A stretch of DNA of 64,000 nucleotides, from positions 47,823,096 through 47,887,095 of the forward strand of contig NC_080045.1 in assembly GCF_012489685.1 (NCBI RefSeq). The letters run 5' to 3'. Under the pieces are notes generated by a model. It saw nothing but the letters and a program-made list of their open reading frames with translations. It was not told where the DNA came from and made no database searches. Made by a program: the position numbers and the translations under genes. This DNA is from Lotus japonicus (lineage: Eukaryota; Streptophyta; Magnoliopsida; Fabales; Fabaceae). Of this stretch, positions 25,190-38,100 are shown piece after piece. Numbering within the stretch: the first letter of the stretch is position 1; each line of letters starts with the position of its first letter.

Positions 25190-25960
25190 GACTGAAAAGA
25201 CAGTGGTGGTGGACTATATGTGGCAAAAGAAGTGGTGAGTGTCAAGTGGTGTCTGCCATGGAGGGCATCAAGTTGCGGTGACGGTGTGTGCCGAATCAGA
25301 AGAAAAAAAAATGAGGTTGTCGAACAATTATGGGGGATGTTGTATGGTGGTGGAAACTCTCAAGCAGTAAAATGGTGGAGGTGAAGGATGTCAGGTGACA
25401 GTGATGATAAAGGTGAAGGATGTAAGGTGACAATGAAACAAATAATGTTGGGCAATGGTGATGGAGAACTTTTGGCTGTGGTGGATGGTGCCTAATGGTA
25501 GTAGTGATGGTGGAGGTGGAGGGTAGCAAGTAGCAATGACGATGAAGGGTGTTCAATAGCGGTGATAGTGGTATGGTTGTCAAGTGGTAGTGGTAGTGAA
25601 GGATGTTGAGCAATTGTAGTAAACAATGTTAAGAGCTATTGGAGATTCCCAACATTAGTGGAGGAAGCCAAGCAGCGACAATAGTGGTGGCTTAGCAATG
25701 CGGTGATCATGGAGGGTGCTTGATGGCAATAAGAGTGGATGGTACTCGACTACTATGGCTATAGCGGCGGTGTCAGGAGGCAGTGGTGGAGGATATTAAG
25801 TGGTTGTGACAATGATAAAAGGTGTTAGGTGGTGGCAACAAGTTTCAATCAATGTTGGAGGATGAAAAACAAGGGCAACAGTAAATGGTGTCGAGAATGG
25901 TTGGGCAATGAAGGAAGGTGTCACGCAATGACTGATGATAAAGGGTGAGGTTGAAAAAGA
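25190..25960. repeat. Degenerate GGTGGT-rich minisatellite
   Basis: About 0.8 kb is built from diverged units of the type 'ggtggtggaggatgtcaagtggcaatgatgaagggtgt', repeating roughly every 40-50 bp. The minus-strand reading is a low-complexity Thr/His/Pro string and not a protein. Confidence 0.6.
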
Positions 25961-26495
25961 ACAAAAATGTACATACTATCATATTTATTTTTAACTTATA
26001 TTCCCCTCAGAATAAAATTTACATAAACCAACGAAATAAGATTAACATATCGTATTGACTTAACAAACACATCATCTTATCTTAGCCATCAACCGAGTCT
26101 TGATAGTAATTGATAGTCTACGCCTAGACAAAATTCCAAACACAGTATTAAATTGTAACATAAAGGCTTAATCAAGTTCAGGAATTTCACTAGTGCTATG
26201 ATGGTTGTGGTGGTGGTGGAGGACATTAAAACTAGGGTTGGGAACAGATAAAAGGTGTAAGTTATTGTTTTGTTAACAAGCTAATGAAGGTTGGATGAAA
26301 AGACCAATTGCTTAGAATAGGTTAGGGATTAAACAGTTACTATAATTACAAAGTAGTTAAGTACAAATACAATAGTTTGACAAACCAAATACCTACCAAT
26401 GACTTCACATTCACAAAGTTCAGTCAAACTTGTGGCAAATAATTTCAGCTATGTAAAATTCTACACAAAATTTTATTCCGCCTAATCTACACGCA
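25961..26495. other. Spacer between minisatellite and second Helitron
   Basis: AT-rich sequence with a short 'ggttgtggtggtggtggagg' remnant at about 26202. No gene was recognised. Confidence 0.4.
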
Positions 26496-27524
26496 TCAAT
26501 ACATATATTAAAACAGAATCATTGTAAGAAGTTGTTAGCTGATGTGTCAGCTCCACAAATTTTTGGCAATATTTTATTCCCCCCACCTGAATAAACTGTA
26601 ATATTTTATTCACTCACTCATTATTTTATTATATTTTATTCCATACAACCTCTCTCATCCCCTCTATCATCATTAAATTTTTCTCCTCCCAACCTCCCAC
26701 TATCTCTCCCCTATTATTTTGTTAGTTTTTATTCATTCATTTATCCATTTCTCTCTCCCACTATCCCTCCTCTATTATTTTATGCGTGTGATTATCTTCA
26801 CATTTAATCCCACTATTTGTTTTTTCTTAATTGCTCCCCCATTCACGATGAAGCCTTTCATATGGCTATTTTTTACTAATAAATATTTATCTGTACTTTA
26901 ATTATAATGAATGATAATAAGTTTGTACCAAAAAAAAATGATAATAAATAAATTCATATTATATAGTTTCCTATAATAATATATTTGGATCTTTTTTCCT
27001 TTAAAAATTATGGGTTTAAATAAATTTAGGTTATTTTTTATTAATAAATTTCCATCATCTTTCCAGATATCATACACTTAATAGTTTGTTATAGATTTCT
27101 TGGAAACTTTGAATTAGTAATTGAAATTCAGATAAACAAATACTTTTTCAAATTAAAAAAAAAATCAAGAAGTGATTTTCTCTTTCTCTCCAAACCTTTC
27201 AGTATTCTTTATATTTTCACATGATAAATAAACCACTCCCTCATTCAGTACGTTTCTCTATCTCCAAGGCTAACAACACACTCAGCATTAAACGTAGCTC
27301 CATTCCCATCATCCCTTTCCCCAATTCAATTTTTTTTCCCACTATCTCCCCTCATTAATTCCTTTCTCTTCTCCCTTCAAATAGACATCTCAATTACCCA
27401 ATTTTTAAATCATTTTTTTCAATCAAATCTTACGGAGATATAATAACAACCGAATTCAAAAAATTTAACTTTCATCATATGTGATCTCTTTTTAATATAA
27501 CTTTTTTCAAATAAAATAATAATA

Positions 27525-27680
27525 GGTAGCAACCGAATTCATTTTTTCACAAAAAAAATCAAATATAACTCTTTTTTTTTGTTACAAAATATAACTCTTT
27601 ATGTAGCAACCGAATTCATTTAGATTTTTCATAAAAAAAAATCAAATAGATCCCTTTATGTAGCAACTGAATTCAATTTC
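27525..27680. repeat. Three direct repeats of 'tagcaaccgaattca'
   Basis: The motif occurs at about 27526, 27603 and 27660 (the last with one change), each followed by T/A-rich sequence and 'atcaaata'. It lies upstream of the mini-gene. Confidence 0.6.
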
Positions 27681-28332
27681 TCCTCCTCGGGTTTCTCTCT
27701 CTCATGATCCTTCCCATTAAATTCGTTGCTTCTCCTTTTTCATTCTCTAACTGCACAATTTCTATTTCTCTGTTTTCTCTCTCCCATCAACCTTCCCATT
27801 TAATTTCTCCCAATTTCCAATCGATTTAAACAACCTTTTTCCTCCATTTGATTTAAACATGCGGCTCTCATCCCCAATCTATTTATTTCCCTCTACCCCA
27901 TTGTTTCAATAATACTCCCATACGGTTTGTGTTCTTATTTTTTCAATTTAATTTAATTTGTCGCCCTCACTGTCCAGTAACATTTGTTCATTCCCACTAC
28001 CAGTTCCTGTTGCCAAATTCCTAAAATACATAATGGATTTCCCTTTATTCCCATGTTTCAATTTTTTTCCTAGACTGTTTGTATTCCTTTTCTTTCAATT
28101 GGATCTGCCCCCCTTATTATCCAATAAACGATGTTCATTCCCACTAACAGACCCTACTGCCCAATTATTAAAAACCCCAAATTATATTTACATTTTCTTA
28201 AACCCTGAAGAAGTCCAAATGTTGCACTGGTTGGATAATTCTATATAAGACCCTTATTAGTTCTCATCTGCTCATCTGTCTTCTTGCCACCCCGTCTTCC
28301 TTTTCCTAATCTCTGTTGTTTGAAATTTTGCA

Positions 28333-28985
28333 ATGGCTTTCAAAGTGGATGATGACTCAACAATTGACACATCCTATCCTTCCAACGGAATACGCGTGAG
28401 TGATTTCTTATAGGTATTCAATTTTGACGTTTCTTATTTTCTATTCTCATTTCTTTACTGTAGTGTTTTTTTTTTTTTTACTGCAGAAGTTCCTTCATTC
28501 CATCTCTTATAAGGATTGATGTATATTAGTTTCATATTTGTTTTGTTGGGAAACAATGTCACAAAAGATGAGTTTTTTTTTGAAAGTGTTGTTCATGTGT
28601 GTTCTATTTTTACTAATTAGATTTTGTGTTTTACCCTCTTGCTTTTAATCAGATTAAAATAGCAGGGATGTTCATCTCAAAATCCGAAAATGAGCAGGTC
28701 CTATGATTACTTTTGTTTTCAAATTACTTAATTTTTGCTAGACATTATATACTTATTAAATTTTTTCCCTAATGTTTTCAGACTCAGGAAAAGGAAGTTG
28801 AAGTTGATGGAAATATGAAAGTTGTTGTCCCAGTCAATGGCAACTCTCAGGACTCCCTTCAAGCCGAGGATTATGATTCTCCACCTTCTAAATTTCCCAT
28901 CCCTATTGACGCTGAAGCCATTGCAACTGATTTAGCAAGCAAGAAGTCATTGAAGATTGTCAAGCAGAAAATGTATTGTTATTGA
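28333..28985 (+). CDS. Unidentified 103-residue three-exon gene inside a Helitron
   Basis: Exons 28333-28395, 28653-28697 and 28782-28985 join in frame with GT-AG borders and end at a stop. A TATA-like CTATATAAG lies at about 28241, upstream. The product starts MAFKVDDDSTIDTSYPSNGI, is acidic and hydrophilic in the middle (SQDSLQAEDYDSPPSKFPIP) and ends Lys-rich (KKSLKIVKQKM). I do not recognise it. The acidic body with a basic end loosely recalls C-terminal tails of RPA1-like proteins carried by plant Helitrons, but that is a guess. It may be a captured host gene fragment with its own promoter. Intact splice frames argue that it is not random. Confidence 0.45.
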
Positions 28986-30439
28986 TATTGCTTTTATTTT
29001 TTGATGTATTTTGTTGGTTCTTTGAGTCGTGGTTACCCTTTTAAGATCCTTGATTTAGTTTTTCTTCTTTTCTTTTTTTTCTATTTCAAGTTGCTCTATG
29101 AGCTGTGTACCTGGATGTAATGAATGTTTCAACTGATATTATGTTCATCCTTTTGTTTGATGCAATGGTTACAGTTGTCAATCAGTATTATTTTCATTAG
29201 ATATATTTTTTCTTTAAATTCATTAGATATGTTTTTTTTTAATTCATTAGATATGTTTTTTTTTTAATTCATTAGATATGTTTTAGAGTTATATTTCCAA
29301 ATCTGTTCTTGAATAAACTTTTTACAAAATGTTGTTTATTTGATATTTTTCCTCCGTTCTATCTTTCAATTTTTTCCTATTTTTACGGTAACATGTAGGT
29401 TATCTTTTTTTTTTTTGAAATTAATAAACAAAAAGTTCTTTTTGTGTATTTTCAATTTCTCTTTGCCATGTTTTATAAAACAAAATTATTATTTATTATA
29501 TGATTTGCAATGACATGTTTTTTTAAGTTCCCTAATAATTGGAGAAAATCATAACAATTTTTTTTGTTTCTAAAGAAGTTTTGTTTATGAAATTTAAGTT
29601 TTTTGTTATTTGATTAGATATTGTTTTTTTTTTAATATAAATGAGTAGTAATTGTTCTTTTTTTTCCTGCTTCTATTTATTCGTTAATTAAAATATTTAT
29701 GTTTCTTTATTTTCAATTTATAACTTCTTTCACTTTCAAAAAAAAAATTATAACTTCTTTCCAAAGCTTATCATATCTATTTGATATGACATTGTGTTAT
29801 TTTTTTCGAAAAATAGAAGCAAATCATAACAATATGATTCTGTTGCTATTATAAAATTTCGAACTGTCCCACTATGTATCTTTCTTTACAAACAATTTAA
29901 TTTTTCTATTGAATCTTTACTCATATCTTTTGGGTTTCCAATAACTTCTCTATTGAATTTTTCCATTGAATTTTTCACTACCCTTTAATCTTCGACTACA
30001 TAAATGTATTTCAATGGGGGTGGTTATCCATTAGTATACGTTTGGAATTCCCACATGGTTTAATTTAATTGATTTAGCTTAAGTAGTTCTCAATTAAAGG
30101 TTGATTCGTTATTTAAATTTTATATTAGAGTTAGATTTCTTTCGGAAAAAAAAAGACTTATTTTTATTGTTCCTGAAAATTATTTTATAAAATGAGTTGA
30201 TTAAAAAATTTAATTTAATTTAATATTTTAAAATAACTAAACCTGTCTATCGTTTCCTCTGCCTATAATTTGAGCAGATAATGCAAACTTGAAAATATTT
30301 GGTTTTAGCAGATAATGAAAACTTTTTAAGAAGAAATTAATTTTTTTGTTGACAAAAATAAAATATTTTAAATCATATAAAAGAATAAATTTTCACTTGA
30401 TTTAAGTATATTTTTCATAATTTTTAAATGATTTTCTAT

Positions 30440-31370
30440 AGAAGTTGTGCGAAACTTTGCAGGTTATATGAAATTCATTTTGGTTTTATTTTGTTGAATG
30501 CTCATCTTTATTTAGTATTTTTATTTTATCAGTTAAAAAATTAACAAATATTGGTTTTAGTATATCAATTTTGTTATGGATCATTGTATTGATACATGCC
30601 TAAATAATAAGAGCTAAATCCATTGTACAATGACTACTTTAAACGAATATATGTAAATTATCCTTTGAGCTTCATTATGTCGCTTTATAATTTATCTCAA
30701 TCTCATGACTTTCTATCAAATTCATTTTTCCCTTTATAAGGACTCCGTTAGTTGATGTGTCTAATACAATATCAAACTTCGTCGTGCAGCGCACGGGAAT
30801 GAACATTTTACAATCAACTACATTAAATTTTTTATTCTTAGGATAAATTCACACTTCAAAGCTATTATTTTTTAATAATAGAAAATTTCCTAATATTAGA
30901 ATTAATTTTCTAATAAATTTCAGTAATAATATTTTTTTATTGATTGTTTAAAATTGGTAAACTGACATTAATAAAAATATAAGATTATAACTAATGTTAA
31001 ATAAAATATAAAAATAAATTAAATAATTTTATGAATAAGTATATACAATTTTAACTAATGTGAATGTAAAATTATGTCACACATTTTGAAAGAAAATACT
31101 TTGACATAAAAATTAATATATATAATTTTCATAATTTTTTAAATAGTTTTAGGAGTAAATATATATAAAAGTTGTGCGAAATTTTGCGGGTTGAATGATA
31201 TTCGTTGTGGTTTTGGTTTGTTGAATGCTCATTTTTTTTAGTCTCTTATTATAGCAGCTAAAACATTTACAAATATTGATTTTAGTATATCTATTTTGTT
31301 TTGAATCGTTGTATTGGTACATGCCTAATAATAAGAGTAAAATCTACCGTGCACGGGTAAGAACATTCTA
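30440..31370. repeat. Duplicated Helitron-tail module
   Basis: A segment of about 200 bp (tgtgcgaaactttgcaggtt... to ...acatgcctaaataataagag) at about 30445-30615 recurs at about 31165-31340. Each is followed by a relic of the GC-rich hairpin ('cgtgcagcgcacggg' at about 30783, 'ccgtgcacggg' at about 31348). The functional end is at 31843. Confidence 0.65.
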
Positions 31371-31843
31371 CTTGAAATCACTTTCATGTTAAAGGTTCAT
31401 TTTCGAATAATTTTTTTGCTGCATGGAAAATTTATTTTTAAATAATTTAAGTGCACTGTTAATAATTCTAAGAGAAATTTAGGAGTAATTATATATATCT
31501 ATGTATTTTGGATTCACTTTGTAAGTCCAGAATCTAATAAATTGAAATATATGTATTTTAATCTTCAAGGCAAAATTCATTTATATTTATATGTCACATG
31601 TGCAGAATTGGTGATTTTGACTAATTTCTTTTTTTTTTCCAAAATTTTTATATTATTTAAATCGGTATATGAGTATAAATATTATATGTGTCCGAATTTA
31701 TGTTTTTTAAATATTTACATCTTTATTATAATTGTTCTTTCATTTTTTATATCTTAAATTGTTTATAATCAAAATAAAAAATTTATTGATGTGTCAAATA
31801 TAATAATAAACTTCGCCGTGCAGCGCACGGGCAAAAACACTAG

Positions 31844-32171
31844 TATTATGTTAGTTTATTACCTCTCTGTTGCCAAGAACAGTAATATACTTCTATAAAA
31901 CTGAACAATCACTTTTTATAACCACAAGCAAAACCAGAGTTCAATAAATATTTGTTCTAACCAAACCAAAGTTTATTTATCCCAAGAATCTATACCACCA
32001 AGCAGAAAAACAAGTAATTTGAGGTACATGACTAAAGTCAATGATTTTTTTATGATGTCAATTAGTCTGGATGCCAGAAGAGAAAGGTGGAGGAGTTTAA
32101 AGACTCCACACTAAATTAGAGTGAGAATGCAAGAGCCATTCATCAGGAGACTTCTGATCAAAATCCATGCT
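31844..32171. other. GLTP1 3' flank
   Basis: Probable 3'UTR and downstream region of the minus-strand GLTP1 gene. Nothing else was recognised. Confidence 0.4.
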
Positions 32172-35100
32172 TCATGATGCCTTCATATCATCCAAGCCAA
32201 AACGAGCCTGTGCCAAAAGTGTAAGCCTTTAAGTTCCGACATCTTTTTAAAACTGTAATGAAGTAATATCTTTATATGTAACTGCTAATGTCTATTAATG
32301 GAATGCTACGGTAATTAGACTGAAGAGCTTATTTAAGTATTCTTATACAATAAGTGCTTATACAAGTGTTCTGCTGAGCTTATGAAAATAGTTTATGACC
32401 TACCTATATGTTGTTTTGAGCTTATTTTCATAAGCTGCTCAGATTAGCTTATGAGTAAACGCTTATACATACATATAAGCTATTTCGAGCTTATTTCAAT
32501 AAGCTTCTCAAATTAGTTTATGAATAAATGCTTCTCACATTAACACTAATAGTCATAACCATTTAACTAAGTTGTTTATCCAAATGCACTCTATATATAT
32601 GGGATTTGTTTTTAATTTTATAAAATATACACTGCTAGCAGAATATGGCTTAACCAAGAACATGATGATGCAGATAGTTCAGTTTCCATTTTCAGGTCAT
32701 TTAGATCAATGCCAGTAACGATCATCAATAAGCTAAAAAATTATCCAAGACATTTTACCAGAAACTTGTGATTCTCTTCAAGGAGAGGAGAAAAGGTGGT
32801 ACAAAATTGCTGAATGTCAGTTTTGATATCACCACCGCCTTGCAACACCTCCATGAACTTTTTCCTGTCAGGAGCAAGCTTCATCGCTACCTATAAGTTC
32901 AGTAATTAATATGTCACGAGCTCGTTACCATATAATTATAATCCACTAAGTAACGTAGATAAAGTTCAATTGCCCAAACAGGGAAAAAGGCAAAGATTGG
33001 ATAGTAACCTTGCACCTTTATATGCTACATCACTAAATTACAGAAATTTGGATAGTAAAATAGTAACTTCAATAAATGAATGCATTTCTGACTGCACTTG
33101 ATGGATATTTGGAAGCTAACAAGTAATGAAGATGAAATGAAGGAATAGAAATGCAATTGTATTGATTGAAGTGGACAATTACAGAAGATATTGTGATAAG
33201 GTGTGCTGTTAGAAAAACTCTAACAACCCAGAGAAGCTCTAGAGCGTTCTCTCCGAGGGAGATGCTACTCTCTCTCTATAACAGAATTATCAATCCAGCA
33301 TAATCTTATTCCCTTTTCCTTGGTTACTTTATACTAACACCTAATTCTGTTGAGCCAATGCCACCTCAGCAGCCTTGCCCCGTTTCCTCCTATAGACTTG
33401 CCAAACCTTGGGCCTGTTCTCTTCTTGGCCCACTGAAGCATTTACCACTAAGCCCACCTCTTCATTCAGATTTCTATCAATTCCTCCCTCCATTGGAACA
33501 GCCTTGTCCTCAAGGCAGAATTCAGGAAACTGACCAGCTAGAACGACATTGTCTTCCCAGGTGACTTCCTCCATTGACTTATGCTTCCACTTGACTAAGC
33601 TCTGATGCACTTCACTGTCCCCGAGCCTGACAGTCCTAGTGCCCACTATGACTTCAGGGTAAATATCAGTGGTGTCATCAACCCCCAAATCCGCTGGCAA
33701 CTGACCCTGCACTTGATAGTTTCCCACAGCCTTCTTTAACAGAGAAATGTGAAAAACTGGGTGGATTTTGGACTCTGCAGGCAACTTCAGCCTATAAGCA
33801 ACTGCTCCTACCTTGGCCTCTATCTGAAAAGGTCCATAAAACCTGGCAGCAAGCTTCTGATTGATCCTCTTCACCACAGAATGCTGCCTGTGGGGTCTCA
33901 GTTTGAGAAATACTCACTCTCCTACTGCAAAGGACAAATCCCTCCGCTTCTTATTTGCATAAATAGCCATTTGTTCTTGAGCCTTCTGTAAATGACCCCT
34001 TAGCTGTCGCAGGGCTTCATCTCTTTCACTTAGCTCTAGGGCCACAGCGGCTACCTTAGTCTCATTGGATAAGAACTTGACAATAGGGGGTGCTTGTCTT
34101 CCATAGACTACCTCAAAGGGTGTCTGTCCAATTGAGCTATGAAAAGTAGTATTGTACCAAAATTCTGCCCAGGAAATCCAATGTGACCAAGACTTGGGAT
34201 GATCAGAAGCAAAACACCTCAGGTAGCTTTCCAAACACCTGTTTATGACCTCTGTTTGTCCATCAGTTTTCGGATGGTAAGCCGAGCTCATTTTCAGTTT
34301 GGTCCCCTGCAGCTTAAAGAGTTCAGACCAGAAATGGCTAACAAAAATAGGATCCCTATCACTTATGACTGAATTAGGAATCCCATGGAGGCGCACCACC
34401 TCTCTTACAAACACTTCTGCAATAGACTTGGCTGTATAGGGATGCTTGAGCAGAATAAAATGACTGTATTTTGACAGCCTGTCCACAACCACCAGTACTG
34501 CTTCAAAGCCCTTGGATTTGGGTAGACCTGTAATGAAGTCAAGAGACAAGTCTTCCCACACAGCATTAGGGATTGGAAGAGGTTGTAACAAGCCTCCAGG
34601 GCTTAAGGCGCTGTATTTGTGTCTTTGACAAACATCACAAGCTCTGACATAGTCTCTGACCCTCTTTTGCATTCCTACCCAATACAATGTTGTTGCCAAG
34701 CGTCTATAGGTCCTCAGGAAGCCAGAGTGACCCCCAGAAGGTGAGCCATGAAACTCCTCAAGTAGCCATGGGATGGAAGGAGAGGTAGGAGATAAGACTA
34801 GCCTTCCATGATATAGTAAAACTCCATGTTGTACTGCAAATCCAGGTTTGCTTGCAGGATCTTTCTGTACTGCAGATTGCAAGTCCTGGATGTAGGGATC
34901 TTGGGTAATCTCCTCCAAGAGTCTCTTTCGGTCATTCCAGAGAGGAAATGAGATCATAGAATGCAGCTCCACCTCATCATAGCGCCTGGACAAGGCATCA
35001 GCAGCCTTATTTTCCAAGCCGGGTTTGTATTTGACTTGAAATTGGTAACCCAGTAATTTTGCTAACCAACACTGTTGGTCTGGTGAAGAAACTTTCTGCT

Positions 35101-38100
35101 GCAGGAAATGCTTAAGGCTTTTGTGATCAGTATAGACTATGAACTCTTTCCCCAATAGGTAGTGCCTCCAATGTTGAATGCTTAAAACCAAGGCCATTAA
35201 TTCTTTTTCATACACTGACTTAGCCAAGTTTCCAGCTGATAAAGCTTTACTAAAGAAAGCTAGAGGTTGTCTTTGTTGCATTAAGACAGCTCCAATCCCT
35301 CTCCCTGCAGCATCACACTCTACTTCAAAGGGAAGAGTGAAATTGGGTAGTATCAAGACAGGAGGAGATGTCATTACCCTCTTTAATTGAAGAAAAGCCC
35401 TATCTGCCTCTGGTCCCCAAGAAAAACTGTCCTTCTTAGTCAACTCAGTGAGAGGATTAGCCATTTTCCCATAATCTTTGATGAATTTCCTATAGTATCC
35501 GGTCAGCCCCAAGAATCCCCTCACTCCCTTAACATTCTTGGGCACAGGCCAATCCATAATGCATTTTACTTTCTCTGGATCTACTGCCACGCCAGCTCCC
35601 GAGATGATATGACCCAAATAATCAATTGAAGCACATCCAAATTTGCATTTGGTCTGATTAGCCACAAAACAATTAGCTAACAAGACAGATAGTACCAACT
35701 TCAAATGAGTGAGGTGTTCAGGTAAGTCTTTACTATAAATTAGTATATCATCAAAAAAGACCAACACGAATTTCCGTAAGTAAGGTCTGAAAATATCATT
35801 CATTACCGCTTGAAATGTAGCTGGAGCATTCATCAGCCCAAATGGCATCACTAAGTATTCATAATGTCCATTATGGGTTCTAAATGCAGTTTTTTCTATG
35901 TCATCCTCATGCACCCTGATTTGATGATAGCCAGATTTCAGGTCTATTTTAGAGAAAATTGAAGCTCCATTTAATTCATCCAGCAGCTCATCAACTATCG
36001 GAATTGGATACTTATCTGGAATGGTGGCCTTATTTAAAGCTCTGTAGTCAACACACATCCTCCAGCTCTTGTCTTTCTTCTTTACCAAGATCACAGGACT
36101 TGAATAAGCACTCATGCTAGGTCTGATGATTCCTGCCTCCATTAACTCTGCCACTTGCCTCTCAATCTCTTCTTTTTGATGGTGAGGATACCTATAAGGC
36201 CTCACATTGATGGTCTCATGCTCAGGGAAAAGCTTTATCTGATGCACCTTAGACCTCTCTGGTGGCAGTTGAATCTTGCTCCTAAATACCTCTTGAAACT
36301 CTTCCAGTGTCTCCATAAGCTCTCTTGGTGTTTCTACCTCAGTATTGGTGACTTCTGCGGAATTCAGATGAGACCACCACCACTCCATACCACCTCTGTA
36401 CTGCTTGTCCATGAGGAATGAGTGTAGAAAACTGTGATTACTCCCTTTTCCTCCTAGCCCTTGCAACTTGACTACCTGATTTCCATGGACAAATTGCATA
36501 GTGAGTAGTTTCCAGTCCATTACCACTTTTCCAAGTGTGCTCAGCCAGGACACCCCCAATACCATGTCCAAACCTCCTAGTTCCAACACCAAGGCATCAA
36601 TCACCACCTCAATCTTCCCCAGCCTGGCCTTAATTCCCTTACACACTCCCTGTGTAACCACCCTGTGTCCATCCCCTAACCTGATGTGTCGGGAAGCTAT
36701 AGGGGTGATAACCAAACCCAGAGCATTGGTGACTGCTGGGGAGATGAAGTTGTGGCTAGCTCCACTGTCAATAAGCACCAGTAAGTTCACATTGTCAACC
36801 TGCCCTTCAATCTTCATCGTATGATGCTCCTCCATACGACCCAGAACCCCCATTAATTTGTACTCAACCACTGCCTCGTCCTCTTCACTCACTTCCGGTT
36901 CTCCCTCCAACATCACAATCTCACCTTCTTCATCAACGGTTTCCCCGTCTCCAAGGATTAGAACACGCAGGGATCTCTCGGGGCACTTGTGCAGGGTAGG
37001 ATGATACTTTCCCCCACACTTGAAGCACAAGCCCTTGGCTCTCCGCTCAGCGATTTCATCCACCTGGAAGCTGCGGACCCCTTTCCACTTCTCCGATGAT
37101 CCTGTACGGAGATCATTTTCTCCTTTTCGAGTTGAGGAACCCAGAGACGCGGCTGAATTCGTCGTCGATCCTACTGAACTCATGGAGCGACTTGGAATTG
37201 ACCCGCCTGGTTTAGAGAACCGGGTCACATCCCTACTAAAAAGCCCAACCCGATTGGCGGATGACCCGGCCCAATTGCTTTGACCCGAGCGATCGAACCC
37301 GCTCCTCTTTACCATTTTCTTGCCATCGTCTTCGTCTTCTTCCTTTAGTTCCTCTTCCACGTCTTTCGCGATTCGCATCATCTCCATTCGAGTTCCTGGA
37401 TTAAGTGTGCGCACTCGGCGTCTGATCGCAGGCTTCAGCCCACTCATGAAGTATCCTAGGTATTGGTCCTCCGGTAGCCTCCCTACCTGCGATGACAACA
37501 ACTCAAAGGATTCGACGAATTCGTCTACACTTCCTTTCTGTCGTAATGTCGATAGCTCTTCGAAAGGGTTCTCCAATCTTCTTCCTCCGTAGCGTGCAAT
37601 CAACGCACGTTTCAGCTTCTCCCAGGATAGATTATCCTCAGTCTCCATCAACAGATTGAACCAATGGATCGTCGATCCTTCCATACTTAATCGCGTTAAC
37701 TTCACCCGCATCTCATCCGGCGTATTCTGCACGTCGAAGTAGATCTCCGCTCTCGTGATCCAAGCCACAGGATCCTCTCCTTCGAACACCGGCAACTTCA
37801 CCTTCTTTCCGGCCAAGCGAGACTCACCGGGGTGTGAATCCGCTATCGGGGTATCTCCTTCGTGACCCGTTTCCTTTCGACCCATTTGCTTGCTCAGTTC
37901 AGTGAGAGTCAAGCTCTGCTGCTGCAGTTGGAGAGCGAGCTCTTGCAGCGCCGTCGTAACGCTTCCCATCTGGTTTTCCAGAGCTTCCATTCGATCGGTC
38001 ATTTTCGGTGGCATCTACCAGCTTGTTGAGACTCCTTCCACGGTGTTGATCCGGCAGGTCGGACCAATTTGATGGATATTTGGAAGCTAACAAGTAATGA

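Larger units (their letters stand above)
26496..31843 (+). mobile_element. Second Helitron of the same family, 5.3 kb, carrying a small gene
   Basis: The 5' end TCAATACATATATTAAAACAG follows host A (26495). The 3' end is the hairpin CCGTGCAGCGCACGG (31816-31830) plus GCAAAAACACTAG (ending 31843), followed by host T. Ends and the adjacent 'gctgatgtgtcagct' segment resemble those of the 8579-16105 element. No Rep or helicase was found. The interior holds a three-exon mini-gene (28333-28985) and repeated copies of its own terminal region. Confidence 0.75.

Noticed and set aside
25296..25613. 105-codon His/Thr/Pro-rich minus-strand ORF
   Set aside because: It is the shadow of the GGTGGT-rich minisatellite.
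35178..37592. Plus-strand ORFs across the gypsy element
   Set aside because: They are antisense to the clearly readable Gag-Pol frame.
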